Of a stretch of DNA of 64,000 nt, positions 18,800-26,300 are shown piece by piece. Below the pieces are notes generated by a model that saw only the letters and a list, made by a program, of their open reading frames with translations, had not been told where the DNA came from and searched no databases. Position 1 is the first letter of the stretch. Each line of letters starts with the position of its first letter. The position numbers and the translations under genes were made by a program. The DNA is from Halomarina litorea (GTDB taxonomy: Archaea; Halobacteriota; Halobacteria; Halobacteriales; Haloarculaceae). The stretch spans positions 62,001 to 126,000 of the forward strand of contig NZ_CP100448.1 in NCBI RefSeq assembly GCF_024227715.1, written 5' to 3'.

Positions 18800-20378
18800 G
18801 CCGGTCGAACTCGACGGCGAGTCGCTCACCCCCGAGGACGTCGCGCGGGTCGCCCGCGAGGGCACGCGGGTCGAGGTGGCAGAGGACGCGCGCGAGCGGG
18901 TCCGCGAGGCCCGCGAGCGCGTGGAGGGCATCGTCGAGAGCGGCGAACCGGTGTACGGCATCAACACGGGGTTCGGCGACCTCGTGGACACCCGCATCCC
19001 GCCGGACAGGGTCGATGAACTCCAGACGAACCTCGTCCGGAGCCACGCCGCCGGTGCAGGTCGGGAACTCGAAGTCGAAGAGGTACGGGCGCTGATGCTC
19101 ACGCGAATCAATGCCCTCGTGAAGGGCTACTCCGGCGTCCGCGAGGTGGTAGTCGACCACCTGCTCGCCCTGCTGAACGGGTCGGTCCACCCCGTCGTGA
19201 AGTCGCGAGGGAGCCTCGGAGCCAGCGGTGACCTCGCCCCGCTGGCGCACATGTCGCTCGTCCTCCTCAGGGAGGGGGAGGCCGACACGCCCGACGGTCG
19301 ACTGTCGGGGGCCGAGGCCCTCGCCCGAATCGACTGCGACCCGCTCACCCTCCGGGCGAAGGAGGGACTGGCGCTCATCAACGGCACCCAGTTGACCGTC
19401 GGACTGGCCGCACTCGCCGTCGTGGACGCCGAACGCCTCTGCCGGGCGGCGGACGCGGCGGGGGCGCTCACCGTCGAGGTGACGATGGGGACGACGGCGG
19501 CGATGGAGGCAGCCGTCCAGCGGGTGCGTCCGCACGCCGGCCAGACCGTCGCCGCCCGGAACGTCAAGCGCCTGTGCGAGGGATCGGAGATCGTCGAGTC
19601 GCACCGCAACTGCGACCGGGTGCAGGACGCCTACTCCCTCAGGTGCGTCCCGCAGGTCCACGGCGCGGTCCGGGACGCCGTCGCCCACCTCCGGGAGGCC
19701 GTCGAAGTGGAACTCAACAGCGCGACGGACAACCCCCTCGTCTTTCCGGCGGAGTCGGTCGACCGCCGCACGTCGGGGACGGACGCCGCCGACGTGGTGT
19801 CGGGCGGGAACTTCCACGGCGAACCGCTCGCGCTCCGTCTAGACTACCTCACGAGCGCGCTGACCGAACTCGCGGCCATCTCCGAGCGCCGGGCCGACCG
19901 CCTGCTGAACCCCCACGTCCAGGAGGAGTACCTCCCGCCGTTCCTCACGCCCGAGAGCGGCGTCCGGTCGGGCTACATGATAGCCCAGTACACCGCCGCC
20001 GCGCTGGTCAGCGAGTGCCGGTCGACCGGGCGGCCCTCGACGGACAACACGCCCGTCAGCGGCAATCAGGAGGACCACGTCAGCATGAGTGCCACCTCGG
20101 CGTTCGCGGCGCGGCGGACGCTCGCCAACGCGCGGACCGTCCTCGCCGTCGAACTCGTCTGTGGCGCACAGGCCGCCGAGTTCGTCCCCGAGGGCGAGGG
20201 GGGTCGGTTGGAACACGGCGTCGGGACGGGTGCGACCTACGAGGCGGTGCGGGAGGTGGTCCCCCGACTGGAGGCGGACCGGCCCGTCCACGCCGACATC
20301 GACGCCGCGGACGCCCTCGTGGAGACGGGGGCGCTGGAGCAGGCGCTCCGGGCGGCGATGGCCGAAGAAATCGAGTAA
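18792..20378 (+). CDS. hutH: histidine ammonia-lyase
   Basis: A 528-residue enzyme that deaminates histidine to urocanate, the first step of the pathway. The ASG triad that cyclises into the MIO electrophile is at residues 144-146 (GSLGASGDLAPL). Other family blocks are VYGINTGFGDL near 54-64, LVRSHAAGAG, and NPLVFP plus GNQEDHVSM toward the end. It overlaps hutI by 8 nt and closes the operon, so all four pathway enzymes are present. Confidence 0.97.
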   Translation: MTEPVELDGESLTPEDVARVAREGTRVEVAEDARERVREARERVEGIVESGEPVYGINTGFGDLVDTRIPPDRVDELQTNLVRSHAAGAGRELEVEEVRALMLTRINALVKGYSGVREVVVDHLLALLNGSVHPVVKSRGSLGASGDLAPLAHMSLVLLREGEADTPDGRLSGAEALARIDCDPLTLRAKEGLALINGTQLTVGLAALAVVDAERLCRAADAAGALTVEVTMGTTAAMEAAVQRVRPHAGQTVAARNVKRLCEGSEIVESHRNCDRVQDAYSLRCVPQVHGAVRDAVAHLREAVEVELNSATDNPLVFPAESVDRRTSGTDAADVVSGGNFHGEPLALRLDYLTSALTELAAISERRADRLLNPHVQEEYLPPFLTPESGVRSGYMIAQYTAAALVSECRSTGRPSTDNTPVSGNQEDHVSMSATSAFAARRTLANARTVLAVELVCGAQAAEFVPEGEGGRLEHGVGTGATYEAVREVVPRLEADRPVHADIDAADALVETGALEQALRAAMAEEIE

Positions 20379-20394
20379 CGGGGAACGTCGGACC

Positions 20395-20994
20395 TTACGC
20401 GGAGGCTTCGGACTCCGCCTCGGCGGACTCCTCGTCCAGGTCCTCCAGGGCACTGAGCGCGGCCCGGCGGTACTGCTCGAAGTCGGTCTCGGGGTAGTGC
20501 TCCTCGGCCATGCGAGCGTACTCGCCGCCCTCCTCCACGGCGTCACAGCGCTCGATGGTCCGGGTGGCCGTCTCGACGACCCAGCGGTCGCGCGTGTCGG
20601 CGTCCACCGCGGTGATGGACTCGGGGCGCAGCGAGACGTTCACGTCGCCGTCGTCCGTCTCGAACGTGCGGGGTTTGCCCACGACGGAGACGTACGTCGG
20701 CGGTTCGGCCTCGCGGAGGAAGCTCGCGGCGTCGGGCTGGTACTGCCCGGCGTACATGAAGAACGTGCCCGTCGGGTCGACGACGCGGCCCTGCCAGTAC
20801 TCCGAGTCGGAGCCGACGTCCTCGGTCTCGGTGAGGGTGCCGACGGCGAACACGCGGTTGGCGCGCTCGCCGGTCGGGAGCAGCGCGTAGACGGGTGCGC
20901 GCTCCTCGTCGCTCTCCTTGAAGGTGTACGTCGAATCGTTGAACTCGGTGGCGAAGACGCGGCGTGCGACCTCGCGGGTAGGTGCTCCGGACAT
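20395..20994 (-). CDS. RPA-associated protein (OB-fold partner of RPA)
   Basis: A 199-residue protein of the COG3390 type found next to haloarchaeal RPA genes. It opens with PTREVARRVFATEFND, followed by a strand-rich OB-fold core (NRVFAVGTLTETEDV, YWQGRVVDPTGTFFMYAGQYQP). An acidic tail ends it. Its start ATG directly follows the RPA stop codon (TAA-ATG), so the two are translated together and probably form a single-strand DNA binding complex. It corresponds to what is called rpap3 in Haloferax, judged from memory and synteny. Confidence 0.88.
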   Translation of the reverse strand: MSGAPTREVARRVFATEFNDSTYTFKESDEERAPVYALLPTGERANRVFAVGTLTETEDVGSDSEYWQGRVVDPTGTFFMYAGQYQPDAASFLREAEPPTYVSVVGKPRTFETDDGDVNVSLRPESITAVDADTRDRWVVETATRTIERCDAVEEGGEYARMAEEHYPETDFEQYRRAALSALEDLDEESAEAESEASA

Positions 20995-21927
20995 TTACAT
21001 CGACCTCGCTTTGATGAGCGCAGCCTCTGCATCCACCGGCCCGAGGCGCTCGAACTCGTCGGCCAGCACGTAGCGGCCGAACGTCGGGCCGCGCACGCGG
21101 TAGTACGTTCCGAGGACGCCCGCCTTCATCTCGTCGGCGACGACCGACGTGTCGAGGGCGTCCATGGCCATCTCCTTCGCCTCCGCGAGGGTGATGCCCG
21201 TCAGTTCCTCGGTCATCTCCTCGTCGAAGATGACCTCGTGGACCTGCGTGCCGTCGTCCAGCACGCCCTTGATGCGGAGGTCGAACTCGCCTTCGACCTC
21301 GCCGTGTTCCGAACATCGCCCGTTCTGGAGGACGCGCGTGCAGTCCTCCTCGGGACAGCGCTTGATGAGCCCGGAGCCGCGCTGGATGTCCACCAGCGCG
21401 CCCTCCACCTCGGTCGAATCGTCGCCGACCTCGATGTCCTCGTCCAGTTTCTCGATGCTCGTCGTGCGGTTGAGCTTGACCGAGAACCGGCCCTCGTACT
21501 CGTCGGTGACGACGTTCCCGAGGCGGTAGGCCGCGCCCTCCTCCAGCTTGGGGAGTTCGCTGGTCTTGAACGAGACGAACTTGATGGTGCCCGACTCGTC
21601 GCCGAGCAGGCCCACCTGCGAGATGGAGTCGCTGCGGGGTTCCCACAGTTCGACGACCACCGCGCGGACGTCGATCCACTCCTCGTCGGCGTCGACCTCG
21701 CCGACGGGGACGAGTTCGTTGCCGCCGCCACCGCCGCCGAGTTCGTCCCGGTCGAGACCGGCCTCGTCGAGGTAGTTGTTGACGAGACTGCGCCGCGCCT
21801 CGTCGGCGGGGACCTTGTACTCGGTGACGAGGGTGTCGAGACGCTCCCGTACCTCGTCGACGGTGATGTCCAGGTGGTCTGAGAACTGCGCGTGTATCGC
21901 TTCGGCGTGCTGTTGCAGGTCTGCCAT
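20995..21927 (-). CDS. replication protein A (single-strand DNA-binding, zinc-finger type)
   Basis: A 310-residue archaeal RPA. Residues 1-55 are an N-terminal helical domain, then a short Gly run (about 65-70). The OB fold follows (WIDVRAVVVELWEPRSDSI, VGLLGDESGTIKFVSF). Near 195-215 sits a zinc finger, CPEEDC then CSEHGEVEG. A C-terminal domain ends the protein. It coats single-stranded DNA in replication and repair. One OB fold plus zinc finger and the partner gene downstream match the Haloferax Rpa3 arrangement. Confidence 0.92.
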   Translation of the reverse strand: MADLQQHAEAIHAQFSDHLDITVDEVRERLDTLVTEYKVPADEARRSLVNNYLDEAGLDRDELGGGGGGNELVPVGEVDADEEWIDVRAVVVELWEPRSDSISQVGLLGDESGTIKFVSFKTSELPKLEEGAAYRLGNVVTDEYEGRFSVKLNRTTSIEKLDEDIEVGDDSTEVEGALVDIQRGSGLIKRCPEEDCTRVLQNGRCSEHGEVEGEFDLRIKGVLDDGTQVHEVIFDEEMTEELTGITLAEAKEMAMDALDTSVVADEMKAGVLGTYYRVRGPTFGRYVLADEFERLGPVDAEAALIKARSM

Positions 21928-21988
21928 TGTCGAATTTCCGTCTCCGCGTGTTTTCGGTGGGAGACGTACGCCGGTTGGTTCTTGCCGG

Positions 21989-21996
21989 TATTTAAA
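21989..21996 (-). promoter_or_regulatory. TATA box for the RPA operon
   Basis: The minus strand reads TTTAAATA here, a near-ideal archaeal TATA box, 62 nt before the RPA start codon. A transcript starting about 25 nt downstream would carry a leader of about 35 nt, so this operon is probably not leaderless. Confidence 0.6.
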
Positions 21997-22173
21997 GTGT
22001 CGTAACCGGGGTGAAAGTGAACCCGGTTGCGGTCGGAGAGGGCCGCAGACGGTCACGAGCGGTCGATTCGACGCAGTTCCACCCGAGAAGACGGCCGGTC
22101 GGGACGACCCCGACAGGGGGAGCGACGAGGGGGTTGCGGCGGGGTTTTTGTCGCCGCGTCCCGAACCCCGACC

Positions 22174-22458
22174 ATGAGCAACCGGCGGCGCTTCGAACGC
22201 ATCCTCCGGACGAAGCTCCGGTCCGCGGGTCGCCAGTACGCCGAGGCGCGCCACGCCTACGAGGCGGCCCGGAACGTCGCCGCCTCGGACCTCCCCGTCG
22301 ACGAGGAGGGGCGGGCCAAAATCGTCTGTCGGCGCTACGCCGAACGGCGGGCCGTCGACCTCGACTCGGGGTTCCGGCCGGACTGTTTCGACGCCGACCA
22401 CGTGGACTGTCAGGGCTGCGTCGAGGACATCCGCGACGGGCGCGTCGAGACGTGGTGA
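22174..22458 (+). CDS. small haloarchaeal Cys-containing protein (DUF7091-like)
   Basis: A 94-residue soluble protein. The first half is a basic helix (RRRFERILRTKLRSAGRQYA, then EARHAYEAARN). The second half has AKIVCRRYAERRAVDL and CFDADHVDCQGCVEDI, i.e. four cysteines that could hold a zinc ion or cluster. I recall this as a conserved haloarchaeal family of unknown function. The ATG at 22174 gives the natural length; 73 nt separate it from the guanylyltransferase gene downstream. Confidence 0.7.
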   Translation: MSNRRRFERILRTKLRSAGRQYAEARHAYEAARNVAASDLPVDEEGRAKIVCRRYAERRAVDLDSGFRPDCFDADHVDCQGCVEDIRDGRVETW

Positions 22459-22530
22459 GGCGGCGCGGGTGAGCGCGAGGGACGGCCGAGACGGGGACAC
22501 GGATTAGTCGGCCCCCGACGAACCCCCGCC

Positions 22531-23550
22531 ATGCAGACCATCGCAGTCGTCCTCGCGGGCGGCGTCGGCACGCGCCTCTACCCCGCGAGTTCCGAGTCCC
22601 GCCCGAAGCAGTTCCTCTCGTTCGGCGACGGGCCCTCCCTCCTGACGCGCACCGTCGACCGGGCGAGCGAGGTGGCCGAGACGGTGTACGTCCTCACCCG
22701 CCCGGACTACGCCGAGACGGTGCCCGACCACGCCCCCGACGCGGAGGTGCTGGTCGAACCCGCCGGGCGCGACACCGGTCCCGCCCTGGTGTACGCCGCC
22801 CACCGAATCCGCGAGCGAGAGGCAGAGTGCGTCCTCCTCTGTCTCCCGAGCGACCACCACGTCGAGGGCGACTTCGCCTCCGTCGCGCGCCGGGCCTGCG
22901 AGGTGGCGGGTGAGACGGACAAACTCGTGACCCTCGGTGTCGAACCGACCCGTCCCGCCGTCGGCTACGGCTACATCAAACCCGGCGAGGACCGCGGCGA
23001 CTACTACGAGGCGGCCGGGTTCTTCGAGAAACCCGACCCCGGCGCGGCCGAACGCTACCGCTACAACGGCTTCTACTGGAACGCGGGGATGTTCGCGTGG
23101 ACGCCCGACGCCCTCCTCCGCGAGGCGCGGGGGACGGACCTCGACTCGCTGGTGACGGGCCTCGAATCGGGCACCGCCGAACGGGCGTTCGCGCTCGCCC
23201 CCTCGGTGAGCATCGACAACGCGGTCCTCGAACACTCGGACGAGGTTGCGATGGTGCCTGCCACCTTCGAGTGGGACGACCTCGGCGCGTGGGACGCCCT
23301 CGCCCGCGTCTTCGACGAGGAGGCGGACCGCGACGGCAACGTCGTCCGCGGGAACGGCCTCCTGCTGGACACGGAGAACTGCCTCGTCGCCACCGACGAG
23401 ACGAGCCACGTCAGCGCCGTCGGCGTCTCGAACCTCACCGTCGCGGCCTACGACGGGCGCGTGCTGGTCGTCCCGACGCGGGAGGCCCAGCGGGTCCGGG
23501 AAGTCGTCGAGCGGTTGCGAGAGGACGAAGACGAGGATGAGGACGAGTAG
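22531..23550 (+). CDS. mannose-1-phosphate guanylyltransferase
   Basis: A 339-residue nucleotidyltransferase making GDP-mannose for glycans. The start reads VLAGGVGTRLYPASSESRPKQFL, the GTP-binding signature of the ManC/GMP type. It is followed by EPAGRDTGPALVYAA, LPSDHHV, VGYGYIK and the sugar-phosphate motif FFEKPD. The C-terminal isomerase domain of bifunctional bacterial ManC is missing. An acidic run of Glu/Asp ends the protein. It might serve S-layer or lipid glycosylation. Confidence 0.93.
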   Translation: MQTIAVVLAGGVGTRLYPASSESRPKQFLSFGDGPSLLTRTVDRASEVAETVYVLTRPDYAETVPDHAPDAEVLVEPAGRDTGPALVYAAHRIREREAECVLLCLPSDHHVEGDFASVARRACEVAGETDKLVTLGVEPTRPAVGYGYIKPGEDRGDYYEAAGFFEKPDPGAAERYRYNGFYWNAGMFAWTPDALLREARGTDLDSLVTGLESGTAERAFALAPSVSIDNAVLEHSDEVAMVPATFEWDDLGAWDALARVFDEEADRDGNVVRGNGLLLDTENCLVATDETSHVSAVGVSNLTVAAYDGRVLVVPTREAQRVREVVERLREDEDEDEDE

Positions 23551-23555
23551 GCGAA

Positions 23556-23890
23556 TCAGGAGAACAGGCGCTTCAGGCGGTCGAACAGGCGCTTCCGGGG
23601 GTCCCCGCCGATGCGTTCGGGGTCGGGGGCGTCGCACCCCCCCGCTCGAGTTCCACGTCCGACGAGACGGTGTCGTCCGAACCGTCCCCCGACCGGTCGG
23701 GACTCCTGGTCCCGCTACCCGTGGCGGCGGCCTCGGCCTCCTCGATGCGCCCCTCGGACTCGAGGTCGCGCAGGTCGCGGCGGATGGTCGCCTCGGAGTA
23801 CCCGAGGGACTCGGCGAGACCGTTCACCGACCGGTCCCCGTTCTCAGACACCAGTTCGACGATGGTCCGTTTTCGCTCAGCGGGCAACAT
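23556..23890 (-). pseudogene. DeoR-type HTH protein interrupted by a frameshift
   Basis: The intact first part encodes a winged-helix domain like the DeoR N-terminus (KRTIVELVSENGDRSVNGLA, YSEATIRRDLRDLESEGRI), followed by an acidic linker. After a run of seven C on the plus strand (23637-23643) this frame becomes protein-poor and stops at 23573. Shifting frame at the run gives a natural ending, CDAPDPERIGGDPRKRLF then DRLKRLFS, stopping at 23556. Inserting one G on the coding strand restores a protein of about 111 residues. This is either a true mutation, a slippage switch or a base-call error. The basic amphipathic tail suggests a membrane or partner contact. Confidence 0.6.
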
Positions 23891-24130
23891 ACACGGATGG
23901 CCGTGTCTGCTCGGTGCACGCTGTTAACGGTTCGTGTTGTATTCGCGTTCGTTTCTGCCCGATTCGTTCGTAAAAGCCGTGGCAGTCCCTGGTTCGACTG
24001 CACGAACCGGTTCGCAGGTGAGACTGTTCGAGAGAAGGAGCTAACTGCAGGGTCACGGGTCGGCTGCGGTCTCCGCGTCCCGAGACGGAGGCGCGGGGGA
24101 CGTCGGGGCGGGCGGGGGTGGGGGCGGGAC

Positions 24131-24592
24131 TCAGGGGGTCCGGACCCGGACGCGTCCGTCGCTGGTCACGCCGACGAGGATGTCCCGGCGCACCTCGCGC
24201 CCACGGACGGCGTCGCCGGCGGCGTCGCCGACGAGTTTCATCAGTTCCGGGGCGGCGTAGCCCACCTTCACGCCGGCGTCGTCGCAGGCGGAGTACACCA
24301 TCTCGGGCACGTCGTAGAGGTCGGTGCCCGTCTCGACTGGCACCTGTACGGGCGCGCGGAGGGCCTCGGCGAACGCCACCGTCTCGCGGGCCTTGCTGAC
24401 GTTCTCGCGGGCACTGGCCTCGATAGAGGAGACGTTGGCGCGGGAGGTGCCGAGCCACGCGGCGATGTCGGCCTGCGCGATGCCCCGCTCGCGAAGGCAG
24501 AGCACCTCCGCCTGCCGGCGGGTCAGCACGCTCGTCTCGGGGTCGAAGCCGACGCGGTCGAGCAGGTCTGGGGCGTCTTCGGGGACGGTCAT
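24131..24592 (-). CDS. Tfx family DNA-binding protein
   Basis: A 153-residue regulator related to Tfx of methanogens, which binds downstream of a molybdenum formylmethanofuran dehydrogenase promoter. The helix-turn-helix is LTRRQAEVLCLRERGIAQADI then AAWLGTSRANVSSIEASA at residues 20-60. The C-terminal half (DLYDVPEMVYSACDDAGVKV, LMKLVGDAAGDAVRGREV) is the Tfx-specific effector-like domain. The ATG at 24592 is the first in good codon context. The haloarchaeal target is unknown. Confidence 0.88.
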   Translation of the reverse strand: MTVPEDAPDLLDRVGFDPETSVLTRRQAEVLCLRERGIAQADIAAWLGTSRANVSSIEASARENVSKARETVAFAEALRAPVQVPVETGTDLYDVPEMVYSACDDAGVKVGYAAPELMKLVGDAAGDAVRGREVRRDILVGVTSDGRVRVRTP

Positions 24593-24774
24593 GGTGTGTC
24601 GTGGGGGGCGATCCCCCGGTCGTGGGTCGTCGTCACACAGTATCCGGCGCGGGCGCTTGTAGCCGACGGTTCCGGTCCGACAGAAAGAGAGACCGGGAGC
24701 GGCCGCCTGCCAGTTCCAGTCGCAGTGAGGGTCGGGGGCCCCTGGTCTCGCAAGCAACTACGCGTGCGAGCCAC

Positions 24775-24948
24775 TTAGCCTCGCCGCCCCTCCAGCCCCT
24801 GTCCGATGAGGACGCCGCCCGCCTGCAGAAGTTCGGGCGCGTGCTCCCAGCAGGCGTACCACGTCCGGTGGCCGCGGGCGACCACCACGTCCGCGCGGGT
24901 GCCACAGCTAAAACAGGGCTGTGAGTCGGCACCGCGGACGATTCTCAT
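24775..24948 (-). CDS. 57-residue zinc-ribbon-like protein
   Basis: A very small protein, MRIVRGADSQPCFSCGTRAD then HRTWYACWEHAPELLQAGG. One CxxC pair near residue 13 and a later Cys-x2-His could form a zinc site. It has the good codon pattern of a real gene and sits 45 nt upstream of nothing else on its strand. An in-frame ATG five codons upstream exists. Unknown function; conserved look. Confidence 0.6.
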   Translation of the reverse strand: MRIVRGADSQPCFSCGTRADVVVARGHRTWYACWEHAPELLQAGGVLIGQGLEGRRG

Positions 24949-24993
24949 GCCGTGAGTTGGCACGCGACGTACTTGAACCTCCGCCCTCGGCGC

Positions 24994-25455
24994 CTACCCG
25001 CCCCAGAAGTTGTCGCGACTGCCCAGTCGCTCGCGGCGCGGCTTGCGCGACCCGTCCTCGTCGTCCTCGCTCGCGTCGGCGTCGGCCTCGTCCGTCTCCT
25101 CGCCGTCTGCCTCCTCGTCTTCCATGGGGAGGCGCTCTATCTCTTCGGCGCGGGCGTGGTTCGACCTGACCTTCGTGATCTTCACGCGGGCGCGGGCGTC
25201 CGGGAGGATACCGTCGACGAAGACGATGAAGCCGTCCTCGGTCCGCCCGACGCCGGCACCGCTCTCGTGCATGTCCGTCACGTCCACGACGACCTCCTCG
25301 CCCGGTTTGACTGGCTGGGACTTCAGGTCGCGGATGGGCTGGTTGTAGTGGTTACACCACTCGGCCCCTCCGCGGTCGCCGTAGTGCTGACACCCCATCC
25401 CGTTGATTCGCTCCGAGTAACTGGGGCACTGGTCCGCGAGCGGACAGTCTGGCAT
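24994..25455 (-). CDS. TRAM domain protein
   Basis: A 153-residue protein. The N-terminus has a cysteine-rich segment (CPLADQCPSYSERINGMGCQ, then GGAEWCNHYNQ) that could bind a metal. Residues 50-110 are a TRAM domain (VKPGEEVVVDVTDMHESGAG, DGFIVFVDGILPDARARVKI), a small OB-like RNA-binding barrel found in archaeal tRNA-modifying enzymes and cold-shock-like proteins. A long acidic tail with a basic end (RKPRRERLGSRDNFW) follows. TTTTATCC about 25 nt upstream of the ATG on the minus strand looks like a TATA box, suggesting a leaderless mRNA. Confidence 0.88.
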   Translation of the reverse strand: MPDCPLADQCPSYSERINGMGCQHYGDRGGAEWCNHYNQPIRDLKSQPVKPGEEVVVDVTDMHESGAGVGRTEDGFIVFVDGILPDARARVKITKVRSNHARAEEIERLPMEDEEADGEETDEADADASEDDEDGSRKPRRERLGSRDNFWGG

Positions 25456-25593
25456 GCAGTGGGCTACAGGGTAGGCGGATAAAACGCTTGTTGGTTCCAC
25501 AGCGACGTGTTCGCGGCCCGCGAGCGGGCGGATGAGGGAACGCCCGTACCGGCCGACCGGAACCCTTTGCCCCGCCGCAGCCCTCCCGCCGGT

Positions 25594-26232
25594 ATGGACC
25601 GTCACGTCCCCGAGATGGCCCTCGTCGTCGGGGTGGTGCTGGCCGTCCCCCTCGGGGTCTTCGCCCTGCTCGCCGGGGCGACCGTCGGGGCCGCCGCCCT
25701 CGCCCTCCTCGTGTTCTACCCCTTCGCGGGCTACGCCGTCAGTCGCTCGGAGGACCCGACGACGGTGCTCGTCCCCGACCCCGTCCTCTACGCCGGTCTC
25801 GGCCTCGGCGCGCTCCTCGTCCTCGCGGGGGCCATCGCGGGCACACCGGGGACCGGCCTCGCGGTGGGCGCACTCGCCGCCGCCCCGCCCGTCGCCTACC
25901 ACGCCCGGTACGGCGACTCGGTGAACCCGCTCTCCCCCGACCGGACGCTGGCCGCGGGGGTGGGCCTCGCCGTCCTCGCCCTCGTCGTCGGGTTCGCGAC
26001 GGGCGACCTCCTCGGGGCGGGCGGCGGCGGGGGGGTGGTCGCGCTGACCGCCGCCGACTACCACGACCAGCGAGGGGGCAGGCTGGACCGGCGGACCGAA
26101 CGGGCGCTCGTGGGGGGCTGTCTCGGCGGGGCGGCGCTGGTGGCCGTCGTGAGCGTCCTCGCCGAGCAGGCCGTCGCGGGCGTCGGCGTCGCCGCCAGTC
26201 TCGTGGCGCTAGGGGCGTTCCTCGCCCGCTGA
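25594..26232 (+). CDS. polytopic membrane protein, unknown
   Basis: A 212-residue very hydrophobic protein with about six membrane segments rich in Ala, Gly, Val and Leu. It begins MDRHVPEMALVVGVVLAVPL, and the loops carry SRSEDPTTVLVPDPV and ARYGDSVNPLSPDRT. A second half after a poly-Gly loop carries an RGGRLDRRTERA basic loop. No transporter signature is visible. ATG at 25594. The SLC13 gene follows on the same strand. Confidence 0.65.
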   Translation: MDRHVPEMALVVGVVLAVPLGVFALLAGATVGAAALALLVFYPFAGYAVSRSEDPTTVLVPDPVLYAGLGLGALLVLAGAIAGTPGTGLAVGALAAAPPVAYHARYGDSVNPLSPDRTLAAGVGLAVLALVVGFATGDLLGAGGGGGVVALTAADYHDQRGGRLDRRTERALVGGCLGGAALVAVVSVLAEQAVAGVGVAASLVALGAFLAR

Positions 26233-26300
26233 GCGCGGGAGAGCGGGGGACCGCGGGCGTGGAGGGTGGTTTTTTCTCGGGGGGAAGCGTTGCCGGAGTC

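Noticed and set aside
21715-21745. Microsatellite-like CCGCCGCCACCGCCGCCG
   Set aside because: It encodes the Gly linker of RPA in frame; no sign of instability can be judged from one sequence.
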